Source: Neorhizobium vignae (lineage in GTDB: Bacteria > Pseudomonadota > Alphaproteobacteria > Rhizobiales > Rhizobiaceae). Taken from it: a DNA stretch of 64,000 bases. The position numbers were made by a program, and so were the translations under genes. Shown here one piece after another: positions 60,144 to 64,000 of the stretch (the stretch's first letter is position 1; every line of letters starts with the position of its first letter). The DNA is taken from the NCBI RefSeq assembly GCF_000732195.1, contig NZ_JNNU01000008.1:62001-126000 (forward strand), given 5' to 3'. Below the pieces are notes generated by a model that ran no database searches, was not told the DNA's origin, and saw only the letters and a list, made by a program, of their open reading frames with translations.

Positions 60144-62218
60144 CGACGACACGCACAGGCTGGCGGATCGGCATCGATGTCGGCGGCACGTTCAACGATT
60201 TCGTCGCCGCTGAAAACGGCACGGGAAAACGCGTCTTCTTCAAGGAACCGAGCGTGCCGAGCGATCCGTCGCTGGCCGTCGAGCGCGGCATCGGTGGGTT
60301 GCTCGCCCGCGCCGGCATTGCGGCAAGCGATGTCGAACTGGTCATGCACGGCACGACGCTGGCGCTGAACTCGATCCTGCAGCGCAACGGACCGCGTCTC
60401 GGCATGGTCGTCTCCCGCGGCAATCGCGACGTGCTGGAAATCGCCCGCTCGCGCATGCCGTCTGCCTTCGATTTCACCGCCAAGCGGGAAACGCCGCTCA
60501 TCCCGCGCAATCTCGTGTTCGAGGTCAATGCCCGCTGCCTGTCCAATGGCGAGATCGTGCACAGGCCGGATGAGGCCGAACTGGATCGGCTGGCGGACGA
60601 AATCCGCGCCGCCGACCTGAAGGCCGTCGCGGTGATGCTGATCAACTCCTTCCGGCATCCGGAACTGGAGCAGCTGGTGGCGGAGGGCCTGCGCAAGCGG
60701 CTGGGCGAATTGCCGGTGACCGAAAGCGCCTCCATCTGGCCGGAAATGCGCGAATACGAGCGTGGCCTTCTCGCCGGCTTGAACGCCTATATCCAGCCAC
60801 TGATGAAATCCTATTTCGACCGGCTGGAAAGCCGCATGCGCGGGCTCGGCCTGACCGCACCGATCTTCATCACCACCAACAATGGCGGCACCGTGAGCCT
60901 GCAGACCGCCCGCGCCCGGCCGATCGACACCGTGCTCTCCGGCCCGGCCGCCGGCGTGGTCGCCTCGGTCAAGATGGCGCCGGCCGATCTGCGCGATCAT
61001 CTCGTGACGCTCGACATGGGGGGCACCTCCACCGACATGGCCGTCGTCATGGGCGGCGAGCCGGAATATACCCAGCTTGCCCAGGTCGGCATTTTCCCGA
61101 TCATCCTGCCGGTCGTGGCGGTGACCGCCATCGGCGCCGGCGGCGGATCGGCTGTCTGGATCGATGCGCAGGGCATTTTGAAGATCGGCCCGGAAAGCGT
61201 CGGCTCCGATCCCGGACCGATCTGCTACGGTCGCGGCGGCGAACGCGTGGCGATCACCGACTGCTATCTCACAAGCGGCATTCTCGATCCGACCACCTTC
61301 CTCGGCGGCCGCATGCAGCTGGCCAAGGAGCCGGCGGTCGAAGGCCTGCGCAAGCTTGCGAGGGCACTGAACCTCGATGTGGCAAACCCGGCCGAAGAGG
61401 CGGCAGCGGCAGCGCTCAAGGTCGCAACCGCCAAGATGGCCGTGGAACTGTCGAAAATGCTGGCGCGGCGCGGTCTCGACCATCGCCAGTTCGCGCTGGT
61501 CGCCTTCGGTGGTGCCGGTGCCACCCATGCCACCTTGCTGGCCGAAGAAGCCCGGCTGGAAAAGGTGGTGATCCCGCTTGCCCCCGGCACGTTCTGTGCT
61601 CTTGGCGCAAGCCTTGCCGACATCCGCCGCGATTTTGCCCGCTCGCTCGGTGTGCTGCTGACGCCGGCCGGCGACGGGTTCTCCCGTGTCGCCGACGCGA
61701 TCACCGACATGATGAAGGAATCGCTTGCCTGGATCGCCGGCGAAACGGATTCCGGTGCCGCGCTCTCCTTCCGGGTCAAGGCCGACATGCGGTTTGCCGA
61801 CCAGGCCTACGAGCTGGAAATCTTCGTGCCCGAGGCGATGCGCGAGCAGCTTGACGGTGCGGCCCTGCTGGAACTTTTCCATGCCGAACATGAGCGGCTC
61901 TACGGTTTTGCCGACCGCGCCGCATCAGTTCGGGTCAGCACCGTACGCCTGGCGATTGCAGCCCTGAACGAAACACAGGTCGAGCGAGTGCTCGAAACCG
62001 GAACGGCACAGTCATCCGGCACGCGAAAGGTCTATCATAAGGGTGAATGGGTGGACGCCGCGCTCTTCCGGCGCGCCGATCTGCGATCGGGATTTGCCGT
62101 CAGCGGCCCTGCTATCGTAGAACAGGATGACACGACGGTCTGGATCATTCCGGGCTGGCAGGCTACCGTCGAGCCACATGGAAACCTCGTGCTGGTTCCA
62201 GACGACAAAACGGCCTGA
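60140..62218 (+). CDS. hyuA: Hydantoinase A/oxoprolinase-type subunit (ATPase)
   Basis: A 692-residue ATP-binding subunit of the ASKHA fold. The N-terminal phosphate loop is WRIGIDVGGTFNDFVAAENG, the adenosine region LVTLDMGGTSTDMAVVMGGE follows near residue 290, and GAGGGSAVWIDAQGILKIGP with SVGSDPGPICYGRGGE is the conserved middle block; LVAFGGAGATHATLLAEEA is typical near residue 455. In the complex it phosphorylates the amide carbonyl to assist opening. In most homologues the first motif ends TFTD; here it is TFND. It overlaps hyuB by four bases, and the operator for the next gene follows within 60 bases of its stop. Confidence 0.9.
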   Translation: MTTTRTGWRIGIDVGGTFNDFVAAENGTGKRVFFKEPSVPSDPSLAVERGIGGLLARAGIAASDVELVMHGTTLALNSILQRNGPRLGMVVSRGNRDVLEIARSRMPSAFDFTAKRETPLIPRNLVFEVNARCLSNGEIVHRPDEAELDRLADEIRAADLKAVAVMLINSFRHPELEQLVAEGLRKRLGELPVTESASIWPEMREYERGLLAGLNAYIQPLMKSYFDRLESRMRGLGLTAPIFITTNNGGTVSLQTARARPIDTVLSGPAAGVVASVKMAPADLRDHLVTLDMGGTSTDMAVVMGGEPEYTQLAQVGIFPIILPVVAVTAIGAGGGSAVWIDAQGILKIGPESVGSDPGPICYGRGGERVAITDCYLTSGILDPTTFLGGRMQLAKEPAVEGLRKLARALNLDVANPAEEAAAAALKVATAKMAVELSKMLARRGLDHRQFALVAFGGAGATHATLLAEEARLEKVVIPLAPGTFCALGASLADIRRDFARSLGVLLTPAGDGFSRVADAITDMMKESLAWIAGETDSGAALSFRVKADMRFADQAYELEIFVPEAMREQLDGAALLELFHAEHERLYGFADRAASVRVSTVRLAIAALNETQVERVLETGTAQSSGTRKVYHKGEWVDAALFRRADLRSGFAVSGPAIVEQDDTTVWIIPGWQATVEPHGNLVLVPDDKTA

Positions 62219-62275
62219 TCGCACTGCAACAAGGGATTGACGGCCCGAAGGGTTTACGGCACTCTCAAGAAAAAG

Positions 62276-62290
62276 TTGATCAAAGATCAA
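62276..62290. promoter_or_regulatory. 15-bp palindromic operator, copy 3 (upstream of the ABC binding protein)
   Basis: TTGATC-AAA-GATCAA, identical to copy 1, 24 bases before the binding-protein start and after the hyuA stop. It implies a separate promoter for the transporter genes. Confidence 0.8.
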
Positions 62291-62314
62291 AATAAACGGG
62301 AACGGAGAAATTAT

Positions 62315-63823
62315 ATGAAGCGCATCGCCTCTCACATTCGCTCGGTCGCGCTTGCGGCCTTGGCTACCGCAGCGTTTGGCGCAGCCGCCCATTCGGCCGA
62401 TCTTCGCATCGCGCTCGCAGACGATCCGGACGCGCTGGATTCGATGACCAACCGCGCCCAGACCGGCATCACCGTGCTGACCGCCATGTGCGACCGCCTG
62501 ATGTGGACGGACAGCAAGCTGACGCTGACCCCCGGTCTCGCCAAGAGCTGGAACTGGTCGGCTGACGGCCTGACCCTGACGATGGATCTGGTGGAAGGCG
62601 CAAAATTCCAGGACGGCACGCCGTTCGACGCCGAAGCGGTGAAGATCAACATCGAGCGTTATCTCGGCAAGGGCTCGCAGCGCGCCGACGACATCTCGAC
62701 CATCGCCAGCGTCGAGGCACCGAGCGCCAACAAGGTCATCATCAAGACCAAGGTTCCAAGCGCCCAGCTGCTGTCCAAGCTTGCCGAGCGTCCGGGCATC
62801 ATCTTCTCGCCGGCGGCGATCAAGTCGCTCGGTGAAAACCTCGGCCGCGCACCGGTCTGCATCGGCCCGTACAAGTTCGTCGAACGTGTCGCGCAGGATC
62901 GCATCGTGCTCGCCAAGGACACGGCCTATTACGACGCCGCCAAATATTCCTTCGACAAGGTGATTTTCCGCATCATCCCGGATGACGCGGTGCGCCTGGC
63001 CAACCTTCAGTCCGGCGAGCTGGACCTGATGGAAAAGCTCGACCCGTCCAACGCCGCCTCGCTTGCCAGCGACAAGAAGCTGCAGATCCTGCCGATCACG
63101 GTTCTCAACAACCAGACGCTGGTTCTGAACTTCAACTTCAACGGCCCGATGCAGAACCCGAAGATCCGCGAAGCGCTCGAATATTCGATCGACCGCCAGG
63201 CGATCGTCGATGTTGCGTTTGCCGGCCAGTATCAGGCGGGCAACCAGTTCGCCGCACCGGATTCGCCCTTCTACAATTCGAAATTCCCGGTCCCGGCACG
63301 CGATCCCGCCAAGGCCAAGGCACTGATCGCCGAGGCTGGCATCAAGGGTCCGGTGCCCTTCACCATTCTCGTGCCGAACCGGCCGCTGTCGGTCCGCGTC
63401 GGTGAAATGATCCAAGCCATGGGCTCGGACGCCGGATTTGCGATCAAGCTCGACGTCGTCGATTTCGCCACGACGCTCAAGATGACCGACGAAGGCAAGT
63501 TCGAATCCTGGGGCCCAATCGGCCCGCAATTCGCCAACGACCTGGATACGGTCGCCTTCGCCGTGCTGCACTCCACCGGCGGCCGCAACCTGACCCGCTA
63601 CAAGAGCCCCGAAATGGACAAGCTCCTGGAAGCGAGCCGCACCGCGACCGACCCGGCAAAGCGCATAGAGATCTTCAAGGAAGCCGCAGCGCTCGCCGTC
63701 AAGGATCGCCCGGTTCTCTATCTCTACCACCAGAAGCCGCTTTTCGTGGCCAAGGCAGGCCTGAAGGGCTTTCACACCACCGGCGACGGCTTCCCGAAGC
63801 TTGACGGCCTGACCCTGAACTGA
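62315..63823 (+). CDS. ABC transporter substrate-binding protein, dipeptide/oligopeptide family (SBP family 5)
   Basis: An exported receptor of 502 residues. Residues 1-28 form a signal peptide (MKRIASHIRSVALAALATAA, cleaved near AHSA). The mature part has the family 5 layout: IALADDPDALDSMTNRAQTG, LMWTDSKLTLTPGLAKSWNW, LTMDLVEGAKFQDGTPFDAE, and PVCIGPYKFVERVAQDRIVL. It may bind a peptide-like or cyclic amide compound, as suggested by the hydantoinase and peptidase genes. ATG 62315 has GGAG upstream. It is followed by a hairpin and the first permease gene. Confidence 0.9.
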   Translation: MKRIASHIRSVALAALATAAFGAAAHSADLRIALADDPDALDSMTNRAQTGITVLTAMCDRLMWTDSKLTLTPGLAKSWNWSADGLTLTMDLVEGAKFQDGTPFDAEAVKINIERYLGKGSQRADDISTIASVEAPSANKVIIKTKVPSAQLLSKLAERPGIIFSPAAIKSLGENLGRAPVCIGPYKFVERVAQDRIVLAKDTAYYDAAKYSFDKVIFRIIPDDAVRLANLQSGELDLMEKLDPSNAASLASDKKLQILPITVLNNQTLVLNFNFNGPMQNPKIREALEYSIDRQAIVDVAFAGQYQAGNQFAAPDSPFYNSKFPVPARDPAKAKALIAEAGIKGPVPFTILVPNRPLSVRVGEMIQAMGSDAGFAIKLDVVDFATTLKMTDEGKFESWGPIGPQFANDLDTVAFAVLHSTGGRNLTRYKSPEMDKLLEASRTATDPAKRIEIFKEAAALAVKDRPVLYLYHQKPLFVAKAGLKGFHTTGDGFPKLDGLTLN

Positions 63824-63853
63824 GCAGACTTGAGAACAAGTCCTTCCGCGCCT

Positions 63854-63877
63854 GACGACCCGGCATTCCGGGTCGTC
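63854..63877 (+). terminator. Intercistronic hairpin behind the binding-protein gene
   Basis: GACGACCCGG-CATT-CCGGGTCGTC: perfect ten-bp stem, four-base loop, no T tract. Probably stabilises the receptor mRNA or partially terminates before the permease gene. Confidence 0.65.
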
Positions 63878-63933
63878 TCTCTGGCCGCCACCTTTCCGGC
63901 GGCCCGCCCTCTGGACGCAAAGAGGAGATGCTG

Positions 63934-64000
63934 ATGATCGGTTTCCTAATCCAGCGATTGCTGGTCGCCATACCAACGCTTCTGATCATCTCGGTCATCG
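63934..64000 (+). CDS. ABC transporter permease (DppB type), start only
   Basis: The last 67 bases encode MIGFLIQRLLVAIPTLLIIS and continue off the window, which is the typical first membrane helix of DppB/OppB permeases. AGAGGAG lies seven bases before ATG 63934; an in-frame ATG at 63928 is less well placed. With the receptor it should form a dipeptide-type importer whose other subunits lie beyond the window. Confidence 0.85.
   Translation, partial: MIGFLIQRLLVAIPTLLIISVI

Noticed and set aside
60008-63976. Long minus-strand frames (627 and 654 codons) opposite hyuA and the ABC receptor
   Set aside because: Codon-position shadows; rich in Arg/His/Gly as expected of antisense reading, with no start signals.
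1-64000. CRISPR array, tRNA or rRNA genes
   Set aside because: No regularly spaced direct repeats and no tRNA- or rRNA-like segments were seen on reading through; the short repeats present are isolated palindromes.

Overview
The window looks like an accessory replicon or large genomic island of a Rhizobiales bacterium (Rhizobium/Agrobacterium/Neorhizobium type). This is inferred from GC-rich coding, a DUF1403 gene next to a tyrosine integrase, a DUF736 gene, many LysR/GntR regulators and a high load of ABC and tripartite tricarboxylate transporters. No rRNA, tRNA, CRISPR array or replication origin was recognised.

Left part (1-24.8 kb): a mosaic of small intact genes and broken genes. It opens with a truncated DUF1403 gene divergent from a frameshifted integrase, with a 28-bp perfect palindrome between them and a decayed second copy of the integrase 3' end at 2.9-3.0 kb. 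Next come an MFS transporter, a cysteine hydrolase, an NAD synthetase, a DUF4142 protein, and a decayed LLM oxidoreductase fused to the start of a decapitated lasso-peptide locus (B2 fragment, intact C cyclase, intact D exporter, no precursor found). Further on are an EAL-domain fragment, an SMI1/KNR4 gene, a LysE fragment, a LuxR-type regulator with a palindromic site, a 199-bp MITE-like element, an I78 inhibitor lipoprotein, HU, DUF736, an alpha/beta hydrolase, and an SDR/AraC pair. From 20.97 to 24.67 kb lies a gene graveyard: truncated pieces of two LysR regulators, an SMC-like ATPase, a DNA ligase, a histidine kinase, an NmrA-like protein, a dinucleotide-binding reductase and a DUF309 protein.

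Right part (24.8-64 kb): almost every gene is intact and in a tight catabolic operon. (a) 24.8-33.3 kb, minus strand: ACMSD-like amidohydrolase, VOC/extradiol dioxygenase, FAD aromatic hydroxylase, FAH-type hydrolase and a TctCBA transporter, with a divergent GntR regulator; this is probably a ring-hydroxylation and meta-cleavage pathway. (b) 33.4-40.3 kb, plus strand: LysR, a carbohydrate ABC transporter and a family 3 glycoside hydrolase. (c) 40.4-49.5 kb, minus strand: NMT1-type ABC transporter, ThDP-dependent decarboxylase-like enzyme, GlcG-like protein, aldehyde dehydrogenase and an esterase, with a divergent LysR. (d) 49.6-64 kb: kynU-kynA-kynB (tryptophan to anthranilate), a GntR regulator, a tautomerase-like protein, an esterase, a DMT transporter, an M14 peptidase, an aldo/keto reductase, a TIGR04076 protein, a hydantoinase/oxoprolinase pair and a dipeptide-type ABC transporter that runs off the window.

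The main new observation is a 15-bp palindrome, TTGATC-N3-GATCAA, found three times in block (d): in front of kynU, between the TIGR04076 and hydantoinase operons, and in front of the ABC binding protein. It ties kynurenine catabolism, a hydantoinase-like ATP-dependent amidohydrolase and a peptide-type importer into one apparent regulon, probably controlled by the local GntR protein. The substrate that joins these steps is unknown.
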